Of a stretch of 64,000 nucleotides of DNA, positions 9,451 through 18,193 are shown in pieces. The notes under the pieces are model-generated. The model was given only the letters and a program-made list of their open reading frames with translations, was not told the DNA's origin and did no database searches. Numbering within the stretch: the first letter of the stretch is position 1; every line of letters begins with the position of its first letter. Source of the DNA: Sphingobium abikonense NBRC 16140 (GTDB lineage: Bacteria; Pseudomonadota; Alphaproteobacteria; Sphingomonadales; Sphingomonadaceae). The translations under genes were made by a program, and so were the position numbers. Location: the NCBI RefSeq assembly GCF_001598335.1, contig NZ_BCYT01000008.1:1-64000 (forward strand), in the 5' to 3' direction.

Positions 9451-9474
9451 GTCGCGGCGTCCGCAAAGCACATT

Positions 9475-9510
9475 GCCCCCTGACGGTACGGCCGCTAAGG
9501 GGCTTTGCTT
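9475..9510 (+). terminator. Probable gpmA terminator
   Basis: GCCCC (9475-9479) pairs with GGGGC (9499-9503), followed by the T-rich stretch TTTGCTTT. A competing pairing GCAAAGC (9463-9469) with GCTTTGC (9502-9508) overlaps it. Position 25 bases after the gpmA stop fits termination; loop is long, so confidence is moderate. Confidence 0.4.
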
Positions 9511-9540
9511 TCCGCGCCATCAGGGGACATCAGCACGGTC

Positions 9541-10026
9541 ATGAGCGCTATCGACGTCGGCATCATCATGGGCTCCCGTTCCGATTGGGAGACGATGCGC
9601 CATGCGGCCGAGACGCTGGAGGCATTGGGCGTCGCGCATGAATGCAAGGTGGTGTCGGCGCATCGCACGCCCCAGCGGCTGTATGACTATGCCAGTGGCG
9701 CAGCGGCGCGGGGGCTGAAGGTCATCATCGCAGGCGCGGGCGGGGCAGCGCATCTGCCCGGCATGGCGGCGGCGATGACGCGCCTGCCGGTGCTGGGCGT
9801 GCCGGTCGAATCCAAGGCGCTCAAGGGCATGGATTCGCTGCTGTCCATCGTCCAGATGCCCGGCGGCATTCCGGTCGGCACGCTGGCGATCGGCAAGCCC
9901 GGCGCGATCAATGCGGGCCTGCTGGCGGCGGCGATCCTGGCGACCGGGGACGACGCGCTGGCGCAGCGGCTGGACGATTGGCGCGCGCGGCAGACGCAAT
10001 CCGTCGCCGATACCGTCGAAGACTGA
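9541..10026 (+). CDS. purE: 5-(carboxyamino)imidazole ribonucleotide mutase
   Basis: Moves the carboxylate of N5-CAIR to give CAIR in purine synthesis. The class I PurE signature is clear: [10 protein letters not shown] near the N-terminus, [14 protein letters not shown], and [15 protein letters not shown]. The product has 161 residues. ATG 9541 was chosen over the in-frame ATG at 9505 because it gives the normal [15 protein letters not shown] start, although no strong ribosome-binding site is seen. The purK gene follows 22 bases later, so CAIR formation is encoded as a unit. Confidence 0.95.
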   Translation: MSAIDVGIIMGSRSDWETMRHAAETLEALGVAHECKVVSAHRTPQRLYDYASGAAARGLKVIIAGAGGAAHLPGMAAAMTRLPVLGVPVESKALKGMDSLLSIVQMPGGIPVGTLAIGKPGAINAGLLAAAILATGDDALAQRLDDWRARQTQSVADTVED

Positions 10027-10048
10027 CCCAAACCAGAACAGGACCGCC

Positions 10049-11119
10049 ATGACGACCATCCCGCCCGGTTCCACCATCGGCATCCTTGGCGGCGGCCAGC
10101 TGGGCCGGATGATCGCCGTTGCCGCCGCGCAGCTGGGCTATCGCACCCATATTTTCGCGCCCGAAGACAGCGGGCCGGCGGCGGACGTATCGCCCAACTG
10201 GACGCGCGGCGCTTATGAGGATGCCGCAGCCCTGTCCGCCTTTGCCGACAGCGTCGATGTCGTCACCTACGAGTTTGAAAATATCGACCCGTCCGCCGTC
10301 GATACGCTGGCGCGGCACGGGCTGGTGCGGCCGGGCGCGCAGGCGCTGCGCGTGGCGCAGGACCGGCTGGCGGAAAAAAGGTTCGTCTGCGACCTGGGCG
10401 GACTGACCGCGCCCTTCGCGCCGGTCGAAAGCCTGGATGATCTGGAGGCAGCGATCGAGACGATCGGCAGCCGCGCGATCCTGAAGACCAATCGCATGGG
10501 CTATGATGGCAAGGGGCAGGCGCGCCTCTCCGAGCCGGGCGATGCGGTGGGCGCGTGGAATGCGATCGGCCGGCAGAGCGCGATCCTGGAAGGGTTCGTG
10601 ACCTTTGCCGAGGAATTTTCCGTCATAATGGTGCGCGGCGCGGACGGCGCGGTGCGCTTCTGGGATTCGCCCGCCAATGTCCATGTGGACGGCATATTGT
10701 CGACATCGACCGCGCCGGCCGGGCCACTGATCGAGGGGCAGGTCGAACAGGCGCGCGCGCTGGCCAAGCAGGTGGCCGACGCGCTGGACTATGTCGGCGT
10801 GCTGACGCTGGAATTTTTCGCGAGCGCGGACGGCCCGGTCTTCAACGAAATGGCGCCGCGCGTTCATAATAGCGGGCACTGGACCATCGAGGGCGCGGTG
10901 ACGAGCCAGTTCGAAAATCATGTGCGCGCCATTTGCGGCCTGCCGCTGGGCGACACGGGGCTGGTTGCCCCACGGGTCGAGATGCGCAACCTGATCGGCG
11001 ACGATGTGGCGGCGTGGGGGGCGATATTGTCCGACCCGGCCAACCATTTGCACCTATATGGCAAGCATGAGGCGCGACCCGGCCGCAAGATGGGGCATGT
11101 GACGCGGCTGATGCTGTGA
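10049..11119 (+). CDS. purK: 5-(carboxyamino)imidazole ribonucleotide synthase
   Basis: ATP-grasp enzyme that carboxylates AIR to N5-CAIR, feeding PurE encoded just upstream. The N-terminal motif ILGGGQLGRMIAVAAAQLGY, the ATP-grasp core ILKTNRMGYDGKGQ and the C-terminal EMAPRVHNSGHWTIEGA are diagnostic. The 356-residue length is standard. ATG 10049 follows an ACAGGACC segment. Its stop overlaps the GTG start of folA by four bases (GTGA), so folA translation is probably coupled. Confidence 0.95.
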   Translation: MTTIPPGSTIGILGGGQLGRMIAVAAAQLGYRTHIFAPEDSGPAADVSPNWTRGAYEDAAALSAFADSVDVVTYEFENIDPSAVDTLARHGLVRPGAQALRVAQDRLAEKRFVCDLGGLTAPFAPVESLDDLEAAIETIGSRAILKTNRMGYDGKGQARLSEPGDAVGAWNAIGRQSAILEGFVTFAEEFSVIMVRGADGAVRFWDSPANVHVDGILSTSTAPAGPLIEGQVEQARALAKQVADALDYVGVLTLEFFASADGPVFNEMAPRVHNSGHWTIEGAVTSQFENHVRAICGLPLGDTGLVAPRVEMRNLIGDDVAAWGAILSDPANHLHLYGKHEARPGRKMGHVTRLML

Positions 11120-11604
11120 GCGAAATCACCCTGGTCCTCGCCCGCGCCGACAATGGCGTGATTGGCAGGGACGGCGACTTGCCCTGGCGGTTGCCGGCGG
11201 ACCTCAAGCATTTCAAGGCGGTCACGGCCGGGCATCCGATGCTGATGGGACGCAGGACGTTCGACAGCCTGCCCGGATTGCTGCCGGGCCGCCGCCATAT
11301 CGTGCTGACGCGCGACCGGGCGTGGCGGGCCGAGGGGGCGGAGGTCGCGCATGATGTCGAAAGCGCGCTGGCGCTGGCCGACGCAGCCACCGTCATGGTG
11401 ATCGGGGGCGCGGAGATATATCGGCTGTTTCTGCCGATCGCCGATCGCATCGAACTGACCGAAGTGCATCTGAATGCGGAGGGTGACACCAGCATCGCCT
11501 ATCCCGATGGTGCGGACTGGCGCGAAGTCGCGCGCGCGGATCATCCGGCGACAGGCGGGCGTCCGGCCTACAGTTTTGTGACCTTTCATCGGCGAACGCT
11601 GTGA
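11116..11604 (+). CDS. folA: Dihydrofolate reductase
   Basis: Reduces dihydrofolate to tetrahydrofolate with NADPH; it regenerates the cofactor oxidised by ThyA, which is encoded at 60.5 kb. The 162-residue protein shows VLARADNGVIGRDGDLPWRLPADLKHFK, MLMGRRTFDSLP and the later VIGGAEIYRLFLP. The GTG start lies inside the purK stop region, and this is the only start giving a full N-terminal strand. Third gene of the purE-purK-folA unit. Confidence 0.95.
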   Translation: MSEITLVLARADNGVIGRDGDLPWRLPADLKHFKAVTAGHPMLMGRRTFDSLPGLLPGRRHIVLTRDRAWRAEGAEVAHDVESALALADAATVMVIGGAEIYRLFLPIADRIELTEVHLNAEGDTSIAYPDGADWREVARADHPATGGRPAYSFVTFHRRTL

Positions 11605-11665
11605 TGATGGGACGGCCCAAGCGGCTCCATTGCCAGTTTTTAGTCCTGTCCCTATAGCGCGGCGC

Positions 11666-12592
11666 ATGGAGCGGCTTTCCAGCAGCGCCCCGGTCCCGCC
11701 GCATCTGCGCGGGAGCGTCATGGCGCTCGGCAATTTCGATGGCTTTCATGCCGGGCATCAGGCGGTGGTGGGCCGCGCGATCGCGTGCGCGCGAGCAGAG
11801 GGGCGGCCGGCGATCGTCGCGACATTCGATCCGCATCCCATGCGGCTGTTCCGGCCCGATGCGCCCAATTTCCGGCTGACGACGCTGGACCAGCGGGAGG
11901 GCTTGTTCGCCCGCGCCGGCGCGGATTCGATGATGATATTCGACTTCACGCCTGCATTGGCGGCGCTGGAGCCGGCCGACTATGTCCGGCTGCTGATCGA
12001 GGATATGGGCGTCGCGGCCGTCGTGACGGGCGAGGATTTCACCTTTGGCCGCGCGCGCAGCGGCACGATCGACAGTTTCGCGGCGCTGGGCCTGCCAGCG
12101 CAAGCGGTGGGGCCGGTCAGCGACGCGCAGGGCGTCATTTCCTCGACCCGCGTGCGCGAGGCGCTGCGCGCGGGCGACTGCGAGATTGCGTGCCGGCTGC
12201 TGACGCGCCCCTTCGCCATTCGCGGCGTGGTGCAGCATGGCGACAAGCTGGGCCGCACCATTGGCTTTCCCACCGCCAATATCGACATGGGGCCATATCT
12301 GCGACCGGCCTATGGCATTTACGCGGTGCGCGGCATCCTGCCCGACGGGCGAGTGCTGAACGGGGCGGCGAACCTGGGCATCCGCCCCAGTTTCGATCCG
12401 CCCAAGGAATTGCTGGAGCCGCATTTCTTCGACTTTGCCGAAAGCCTCTATGGCCAGGAGGTGGAGGTGCAATTGATCCGCTATTTGCATGGCGAGCGCA
12501 AATATGACGGGCTGGACGCGCTGACCGCCGGTATCGCGCAGGACTGCGCCGACGCGCGGCAAATCCTTGCGGGAACGCCCATGCTCGCGTAG
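11666..12592 (+). CDS. ribF: Bifunctional riboflavin kinase / FAD synthetase
   Basis: Makes FMN from riboflavin and FAD from FMN. The N-terminal adenylyltransferase half carries ALGNFDGFHAGHQAVV and TFDPHPMRLF; ISSTRVREALRAGD follows, and the C-terminal flavokinase has GRTIGFPTANI and NLGIRPSF. I chose ATG 11666 (308 residues); a TTG at 11630 in frame adds 12 unconvincing residues. The gene stands 61 bases after folA on the same strand. A long palindromic repeat separates it from ileS. Confidence 0.95.
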   Translation: MERLSSSAPVPPHLRGSVMALGNFDGFHAGHQAVVGRAIACARAEGRPAIVATFDPHPMRLFRPDAPNFRLTTLDQREGLFARAGADSMMIFDFTPALAALEPADYVRLLIEDMGVAAVVTGEDFTFGRARSGTIDSFAALGLPAQAVGPVSDAQGVISSTRVREALRAGDCEIACRLLTRPFAIRGVVQHGDKLGRTIGFPTANIDMGPYLRPAYGIYAVRGILPDGRVLNGAANLGIRPSFDPPKELLEPHFFDFAESLYGQEVEVQLIRYLHGERKYDGLDALTAGIAQDCADARQILAGTPMLA

Positions 12593-12611
12593 GGCACGCT
12601 TTCCATTCACC

Positions 12612-12729
12612 CCGTTCGTCCTGAGTGGCCATTGAGCGAAGTCGAAATGGCGTATCGAAGGACTGGGCCTTGGCGCGAATGCTTCGATACGGGCCTTCGA
12701 CAAGCTCAGTCCCAACTCAGCGCGAACGG
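12612..12729. repeat. Palindromic intergenic repeat between ribF and ileS
   Basis: A nested inverted repeat fills the gap: outer arms CCGTTCG (12612-12618) and CGAACGG (12723-12729), inner arms CGTATCGAAG (12651-12660) and CTTCGATACG (12682-12691), both perfect. It includes GAGCGAAGTCGAA and TTCGACAAGCTCAG, strings I recognise from intergenic repeats frequent in sphingomonad genomes. It could fold as mRNA or be a mobile REP-type element; no transposase is nearby. Confidence 0.7.
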
Positions 12730-12755
12730 TTTTGCGTTTTAGTGCCGGACCCATC

Positions 12756-15683
12756 ATGACCGACCAGCCTGCCCAGAAAACCGAAGACTATAAGTCCACC
12801 GTATTCCTGCCCCAGACCGACTTTCCGATGAAGGCGGGGCTGGCGGCGAAGGAGCCGGCCATCGCCGCGCGGTGGGAGGCGATGGATCTCTATGGCAAGC
12901 TGCGCGAGAAGCGCGCGGGGCGCGAACGCTTCATTCTGCATGACGGCCCGCCCTACGCCAATGGCGACATCCATATGGGCCATGCGATGAACAAGGTGCT
13001 GAAGGACATCATCGTTCGCTCGCAATCCCTGCTCGGCAAGGATGCGCCCTATGTGCCCGGCTGGGACTGCCACGGCCTCCCGATCGAATGGAAGATCGAG
13101 GAAGAGTATCGCAAGAAGAAGCTGAACAAGGACGAGGTTCCCGCGCAGGAATTCCGCGCCCAGTGCCGCGCCTATGCCGACAAATGGGTCGACGTGCAGC
13201 GCGAGCAGTTCAAGCGGCTCGGCATCATGGGCGATTGGGAAGATCCCTATCTGACCATGAAGTTCGATGCCGAGGCGACCATCGTGGGCGAGTTGCTCAA
13301 GTTCGCGGTGAGCGGCCAGCTCTATCGCGGGGCCAAGCCGGTGATGTGGTCGCCGGTCGAGAAGACCGCGCTGGCCGAGGCGGAAGTCGAATATGAGGAT
13401 GTCACCTCGACCCAGATCGACGTGGCGTTCGAGATCGTGGAAGCGCCCCATGCGCCGGAGCTGGTCGGCGCGCATGCGGTGATCTGGACGACGACGCCCT
13501 GGACGATCCCGGTGAACCAGGCTTTGGCTTATGGGCCGGAGATTGAATACGCAGTCGTCACCTATCCCAATTGTCGATTTCTGGTGGCGCGGGAGTTGGC
13601 CGCAGAATTTATCAACCGCATTGGTAGCGCGCCGCAGGGTGATCCGATTGCCCCCTTCCCGGAAGCGGACATGTGGGATGCAAAGCTCCATATTGTTAAG
13701 GGCTCCGACCTAGCCGGTGCCGTCGCGCGTCACCCGATGCACCATCTCGGCGGCTTCTTCGCCAAGCCCCGCCCCTTCCTCCCCGGTGATTTCGTCACGA
13801 CCGATGCGGGCACCGGCCTGGTCCACATGGCCCCCGACCATGGTGAGGATGATTTTACGCTGTGCAAGGCGCATGGCATCAACCCCGTCTTCGCGGTCGA
13901 GGGCGATGGGAAATATCGCGCCGACTGGCTGTGGCTCGGCGGGCAGGGGAGTGTCATCAACCCCAAGTTCGTAAGCAAAGACGGACCGATCTGCACCGAC
14001 CTGCGCGACGCGGGCGCGCTGCTCGCCGCGTCGGACGATTTCCGGCACAGCTATCCGCATAGCTGGCGGTCGAAGGCGAAGATCATCTTCCGCGCGACGC
14101 CGCAATGGTTCATTCCGATGGATGCACCCCAGAATGTCATGCCAGCGAAGGCTGGCATCTCAAGCGGCGGCGCACAAACGCCTGAGACCCCAGCCTCCGC
14201 TGGGGTGACGGCAACGGGTGGCAACGGCGCAACCCTCCGCGAAATCGCCCTCGACGCGATCGCCCACACCCGCTGGGTGCCCGAGCGGTCGACAAACCGC
14301 ATCCGCTCCATGGTGGAGGGACGCCCGGACTGGGTCATCTCCCGCCAGCGCGCCTGGGGCGTGCCGATCGCGCTCTATGTTCATCGCAAGAGCGGCCACT
14401 ATCTGGTTGATCCGGCGGTCAACGCTCGGATCGTCGAAGCCTTCAAGCAGGGCGGCGCAGACGCCTGGTTCGGCGCGGATCATCAGGCGCTGCTCGGACC
14501 CGACTATGACCTCGCCGACTACGAAGTCGTCAACGACATTCTAGACGTCTGGTTCGACAGCGGTTCGACCCACAGCTTCGTGGTCGAGGGCCGCTATGGC
14601 GAGGGAGCCCGCGCGGACCTCTATATCGAGGGGTCGGACCAGCATCGCGGCTGGTTCCAGTCGTCGCTGCTGGAAAGCTGCGGCACGCGCGGGCAGGCGC
14701 CTTACAAGGCGGTGCTGACTCACGGCTTCGCGCTCGACGGCACGGGCAAGAAAATGTCCAAGTCGCTCGGCAATGTGGTCGATCCGCTCAAGATCATGAG
14801 CGAGAGCGGGGCGGACATTTTGCGCGTCTGGGTCGCCAGTACTGACTATTTCGACGATGTGCGCATCGGCAAGGAAGTGCTGGCCGGGGCGTCGGACGCC
14901 TATCGCAAATTGCGCAATACATTCCGCTACATGCTCGGCGCTCTTTCCGACTATGATGAAGAGACGGAGGCGGTCAGCTATGGGGAGATGCCGGAACTGG
15001 AGCGCTATATGCTCCACCGGCTGGCCACGCTGGACGCGGAATTGCGTGCGGTGGTGGACAAGAGCCAGGGGAGTGACAGCTGGCTGGAATTCAGCCGCTA
15101 CAGCCGGGCGATCTTCGATTTCGCCAATAGCGACCTCAGCGCCTTCTTCTTCGATATCCGCAAGGATTGCCTCTATTGCGATGCGAAGTCGGACCCCAAG
15201 CGCCGCGCCTATCGCACCTTGCTCGACACACTCTTCCATGCGCTGGTGCGCTATGTCGCGCCGATCATCCCCTTTACCGCCGAGGAAGTATGGCAAAGCC
15301 GTTTCCCAAGTGACGAGGACAGCGTGCATTTCCTCGAATGGCCGGAGGTCGATGCGCGCTGGATCGACACGGGGCTGGCGGACAAATGGACCGAGCTGCG
15401 CGACCAGCGCGAGCAGGTGAACGAGGCGATCGAGCCGCTGCGCCGCGACAAGATCGTCCGGTCCAGCCTGGACGCGGACGTGACCATGGGCGAATTGCTG
15501 CCGGTCGGCGACGTCGATTTCGCCGAGGTGGCGATCGTCGCGCGCGTGACCATGGGCGAGGGCGACGGCATCGTCGTGCGGCCGAGCGAGTGGCATAAAT
15601 GCGGCCGCTGCTGGCGCAAGCTGCCAGAGGTGAGCGAAGACGGCACGCTGTGCGACCGTTGCGCCACGGTGCTGAGCGCATGA
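12756..15683 (+). CDS. ileS: Isoleucyl-tRNA synthetase
   Basis: Charges tRNA-Ile. The class Ia signatures are intact: GPPYANGDIHMGH near residues 65-77, WTTTPWTIP near 244 in the editing domain, KKMSKSLGN near 665, and a C-terminal zinc finger with four Cys (CGRCW and CDRC). The product has 975 residues from ATG 12756, chosen for the MTDQPAQKTEDYKSTVFLP start. Between TPQWFIPMD and LREIALDAI, where E. coli IleS has only a few residues, there are about 30 extra residues encoded by a REP-like double hairpin (see the repeat at 14136-14209). All catalytic motifs remain, so the enzyme is expected to work. Its stop overlaps the lspA start (ATGA). Confidence 0.96.
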   Translation: MTDQPAQKTEDYKSTVFLPQTDFPMKAGLAAKEPAIAARWEAMDLYGKLREKRAGRERFILHDGPPYANGDIHMGHAMNKVLKDIIVRSQSLLGKDAPYVPGWDCHGLPIEWKIEEEYRKKKLNKDEVPAQEFRAQCRAYADKWVDVQREQFKRLGIMGDWEDPYLTMKFDAEATIVGELLKFAVSGQLYRGAKPVMWSPVEKTALAEAEVEYEDVTSTQIDVAFEIVEAPHAPELVGAHAVIWTTTPWTIPVNQALAYGPEIEYAVVTYPNCRFLVARELAAEFINRIGSAPQGDPIAPFPEADMWDAKLHIVKGSDLAGAVARHPMHHLGGFFAKPRPFLPGDFVTTDAGTGLVHMAPDHGEDDFTLCKAHGINPVFAVEGDGKYRADWLWLGGQGSVINPKFVSKDGPICTDLRDAGALLAASDDFRHSYPHSWRSKAKIIFRATPQWFIPMDAPQNVMPAKAGISSGGAQTPETPASAGVTATGGNGATLREIALDAIAHTRWVPERSTNRIRSMVEGRPDWVISRQRAWGVPIALYVHRKSGHYLVDPAVNARIVEAFKQGGADAWFGADHQALLGPDYDLADYEVVNDILDVWFDSGSTHSFVVEGRYGEGARADLYIEGSDQHRGWFQSSLLESCGTRGQAPYKAVLTHGFALDGTGKKMSKSLGNVVDPLKIMSESGADILRVWVASTDYFDDVRIGKEVLAGASDAYRKLRNTFRYMLGALSDYDEETEAVSYGEMPELERYMLHRLATLDAELRAVVDKSQGSDSWLEFSRYSRAIFDFANSDLSAFFFDIRKDCLYCDAKSDPKRRAYRTLLDTLFHALVRYVAPIIPFTAEEVWQSRFPSDEDSVHFLEWPEVDARWIDTGLADKWTELRDQREQVNEAIEPLRRDKIVRSSLDADVTMGELLPVGDVDFAEVAIVARVTMGEGDGIVVRPSEWHKCGRCWRKLPEVSEDGTLCDRCATVLSA
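14136..14209. repeat. REP-like double hairpin inserted in frame in ileS
   Basis: Two perfect 8-bp hairpins, ATGCCAGC/GCTGGCAT (14139-14146 with 14151-14158) and ACCCCAGC/GCTGGGGT (14187-14194 with 14199-14206), each with a 4-base loop. Between them CTCAAGCG and CGCCTGAG pair at 7 of 8 positions, so the whole 74-bp unit is one imperfect palindrome bounded by GTCAT and GTGAC. It translates to a peptide containing NVMPAKAGIS, and the ileS frame stays open through it. An 8-bp direct repeat GGCAACGG (14210-14217, 14220-14227) follows. Confidence 0.85.
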
Positions 15684-16192
15684 GCGCGGTCAATCACCGG
15701 CCGCTGGGCCTGACGGTCGCGATCGTAACGCTCGCGCTCGACCAGTTGATCAAATATACCGTGACCTATCCGCTTGCGCTGCAAAGCCGGGCGGATGAGG
15801 GCATCGACCTGCTGCCGTTCTTCCGCCTGCGCTGGCTGGAAAACAGGGGCGTGTCGATGGGCTTTTTCCACGCCGATACCGACGCGATGCGCTGGGCTTT
15901 GGTGGGCATGACCTTCCTCATCGCAACCTTCGTCGCGATATGGATGTGGCGGGAAAAGGCGCGGCAGGACGTCGCGGCGCTGGGCCTGGTGCTGGGCGGC
16001 GCGATCGGCAATATCGTCGATCGGGTGCGGCTGGGCTATGTCATTGATTATGCAGATTTGCATTTCGGCGAATGGCGGCCCTTCCTGATTTTCAACCTGG
16101 CGGACGCCGCCATCACCATCGGCGTGCTGATCCTGCTTGCACGGGCGTTGCTGCTGCGCGACAAGGGCGCAAAGACGGAGACTTTGAAGTGA
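15680..16192 (+). CDS. lspA: Lipoprotein signal peptidase (signal peptidase II)
   Basis: Inner-membrane aspartyl protease that removes signal peptides from prolipoproteins. The 170-residue protein has four hydrophobic segments. The two catalytic Asp are in GAIGNIVDRVRLGYVIDY and FNLADAAITIG, and WLENRGVSMGFF is the conserved periplasmic stretch. The start overlaps the ileS stop (ATGA), and its stop overlaps the GTG start of the next gene, itself a lipoprotein and thus a likely substrate. The ileS-lspA pairing is widespread in bacteria. Confidence 0.95.
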   Translation: MSAVNHRPLGLTVAIVTLALDQLIKYTVTYPLALQSRADEGIDLLPFFRLRWLENRGVSMGFFHADTDAMRWALVGMTFLIATFVAIWMWREKARQDVAALGLVLGGAIGNIVDRVRLGYVIDYADLHFGEWRPFLIFNLADAAITIGVLILLARALLLRDKGAKTETLK

Positions 16193-16602
16193 AGCGTAAA
16201 CTGATCCTCGCTGCCGGCCTGATCGCAACCCTGTCGGCCTGTGGCGGCGGCCGTGGCCTGATGGGGCGCGACCGTCCCGACGAATTCGCCGTGTCGCGTC
16301 AGGCGCCTCTTGTCGTGCCGCCTGATTTCGCGCTGGTTCCGCCCGCCCCCGGCACGCCGGCCGCCGCGTCGGTGGACGCCAGCCAGGAAGCGATGCAGGC
16401 GATGTTCGGCGGCCCGGCCCAGCGCAGCGCCGCCGAAAGCGGCACGCTGACCCAGGCCGGCCGCGCCGATGCCGCCGCCGGCATCCGATCGCAAGCGGGC
16501 GACCCCGACACGCAGGTCGTGAACAAGGGTAACACCACCCGCGACATCATCGCCGCGCCCGAAGGCGACGGGCAGGACGCCCGCGCGGCCGTTCCGCAAT
16601 AA
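16189..16602 (+). CDS. DUF3035 (BamF-like) lipoprotein
   Basis: Predicted outer-membrane lipoprotein of 137 residues. The signal peptide RKLILAAGLIATLSAC ends in lipobox LSAC (Cys18), and RPDEFAVSRQAPLVVPPDF is the characteristic DUF3035 segment. In Caulobacter, DUF3035 protein BamF belongs to the beta-barrel assembly complex; that role is inferred here from family only. The rest is low-complexity, rich in Ala, Pro and Gln. GTG 16189 overlaps the lspA stop (GTGA). It converges with the DUF4403 gene, leaving four bases between them. Confidence 0.8.
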   Translation: MKRKLILAAGLIATLSACGGGRGLMGRDRPDEFAVSRQAPLVVPPDFALVPPAPGTPAAASVDASQEAMQAMFGGPAQRSAAESGTLTQAGRADAAAGIRSQAGDPDTQVVNKGNTTRDIIAAPEGDGQDARAAVPQ

Positions 16603-16606
16603 TCGC

Positions 16607-18097
16607 TCAACGCGGCTGATAGAGGATCTGCGCCTTGCCGGTCGCCCGGACCGGCAGGTGCAATCCCCGGCCATAGGCGTGAATCTGGCCGATATCATAG
16701 CGGTCGGCCCTGGCACGGATGACGAAGTCGCCTGTCCGCTTATCGGCGATGGCGCGGCCGATCTTGCCATTCAACTCCGCAATGTCCTTGGCGAAATTCT
16801 GCCCCAGGGCGGCGGCGATCATGTCGGAAAAGCCCGGCGCCTGGGCGATGGCTAGGGCCGTGTCGCCGCCTGCTCCATCGGTGTCGCCAGTGATGACTGG
16901 ATCGACGAAATCAATCCTGGGTGAATTGGGCGCGTTGACCGGCCGGGCCGCGAGCCAGATGCGGCCATGGGTGTCTTCACCATCCACGCGGGCGGCGATA
17001 TCGACGCCAACGGCGATGCGGCCACCGGTCGCGCCATAACAGTCTATGTTGGAAAAACGCGCGCGCACGGAACCGATGCCGGGCAGGGTGAAGGGGCGTG
17101 CGGATCGCTTGTCGAGCGCCCGCTGAATCACCGGTTCCAATGTGCGATAGTCGGATGTGACCGGCAGATAGAGATGGAGTCCGTCCTTGATATCGGACCG
17201 GTCGAGCGAGGGAAGCGGCGTCGGTGACGGCCGCTTTGGCCGGGGGACGCCGACCAGCGTCTGCGTTACCGCCTCCAGCCCCAGGTCCAGCCGCAGCCTG
17301 CGCCCGTCCATGCGATAGCCGTTGTAGAAAATGCGTTTGGGGGCGACTCGCATCCAGACCGGCGGGTTGCGCCTGTTGAGTTCCAGGGTTGCAAATGCCT
17401 CTTGCCAGAGCGTTTCCGCCTTGGCGCGAAGGTTGAGTTGCGCCAGTTCGCGCGGCAGATCCCGTTCCAGGCGCGCGACGATGGGGCGCAGCTTCTCATC
17501 CGCCTCATCGGTGAAGCGAATGCGCTGGCCCAGAAAGTCGATGCCCGGCGGCGTCGTCCAGTCATAATGAAGGTCGATCTTGCCGGTGGGCGTCCAGTCG
17601 GGCCTGATGTCGAGCCGGATGCGCGCCTGCACCCGTGCCGTGCCGGTTGCGGTTTCCCCTTTCAATATGCCGGCGACATCGCGCGCGCTGATCCGGGCGT
17701 GGACGGGCAGGTCGGCGATGATAATTTGCCCGTCACCGCGCAAGGTGACTGGCCCGCGGGTGACTTCACCGATGATGGTGCAGCCGATGGGCGGCGTGAC
17801 GTTCAATTCCTCGCCGAACACGCGCACTTTCTGGGGCGCGATGCAGCGTGGCTCGCGGCGGTTGATGGTCCAGAGCGTGCGCGGCACGCCCCTTTCAATC
17901 GCCTGGCGCAGCGCGTCGGCATCGGCATCTATGGGGACAGACAGGATGGATGTTTCGCGCGGGGCGGGGACGGGATCGGTCGCGCGCTGCGGCGCGAGAT
18001 CGACGGGTTTTTGCTGACAGGCAGAGGCGAGTAAAAGCAGGGCGAGCGGCGTTCCGCGACGAAAGGACGGCCAAGCCGCCCGCAGAACGCTGTGCAA
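16607..18097 (-). CDS. DUF4403 family lipoprotein
   Basis: Predicted envelope lipoprotein of 496 residues with unknown function. The N-terminus RRGTPLALLLLASAC has lipobox ASAC (Cys27). The body matches the DUF4403 type: repeated beta-rich segments such as VRGPVTLRGDGQIIIADLPVHA-like strands and IDLHYDWTTPPGIDFLGQ, a fold that resembles lipid-binding tubular proteins, though I cannot confirm this. It is the last gene of the probable minus-strand operon starting at 23.2 kb, 96 bases after dxs. Only weak functional statements are justified. Confidence 0.75.
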   Translation of the reverse strand: MHSVLRAAWPSFRRGTPLALLLLASACQQKPVDLAPQRATDPVPAPRETSILSVPIDADADALRQAIERGVPRTLWTINRREPRCIAPQKVRVFGEELNVTPPIGCTIIGEVTRGPVTLRGDGQIIIADLPVHARISARDVAGILKGETATGTARVQARIRLDIRPDWTPTGKIDLHYDWTTPPGIDFLGQRIRFTDEADEKLRPIVARLERDLPRELAQLNLRAKAETLWQEAFATLELNRRNPPVWMRVAPKRIFYNGYRMDGRRLRLDLGLEAVTQTLVGVPRPKRPSPTPLPSLDRSDIKDGLHLYLPVTSDYRTLEPVIQRALDKRSARPFTLPGIGSVRARFSNIDCYGATGGRIAVGVDIAARVDGEDTHGRIWLAARPVNAPNSPRIDFVDPVITGDTDGAGGDTALAIAQAPGFSDMIAAALGQNFAKDIAELNGKIGRAIADKRTGDFVIRARADRYDIGQIHAYGRGLHLPVRATGKAQILYQPR

Positions 18098-18193
18098 TTG
18101 CCCCTTCTCCTCTCCTCTGGTCCGCGACGGCGCATGGCCGCCGCGGTGAGATCAGGACAATCGAGCGGTGATTTGGTTCCCGACTTGCTGGTG

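Noticed and set aside
14136-14209. The ileS insert as a sequencing or assembly error
   Set aside because: The frame stays open, the element is a well-formed palindrome, and all downstream motifs including KMSKS and the zinc finger are intact.
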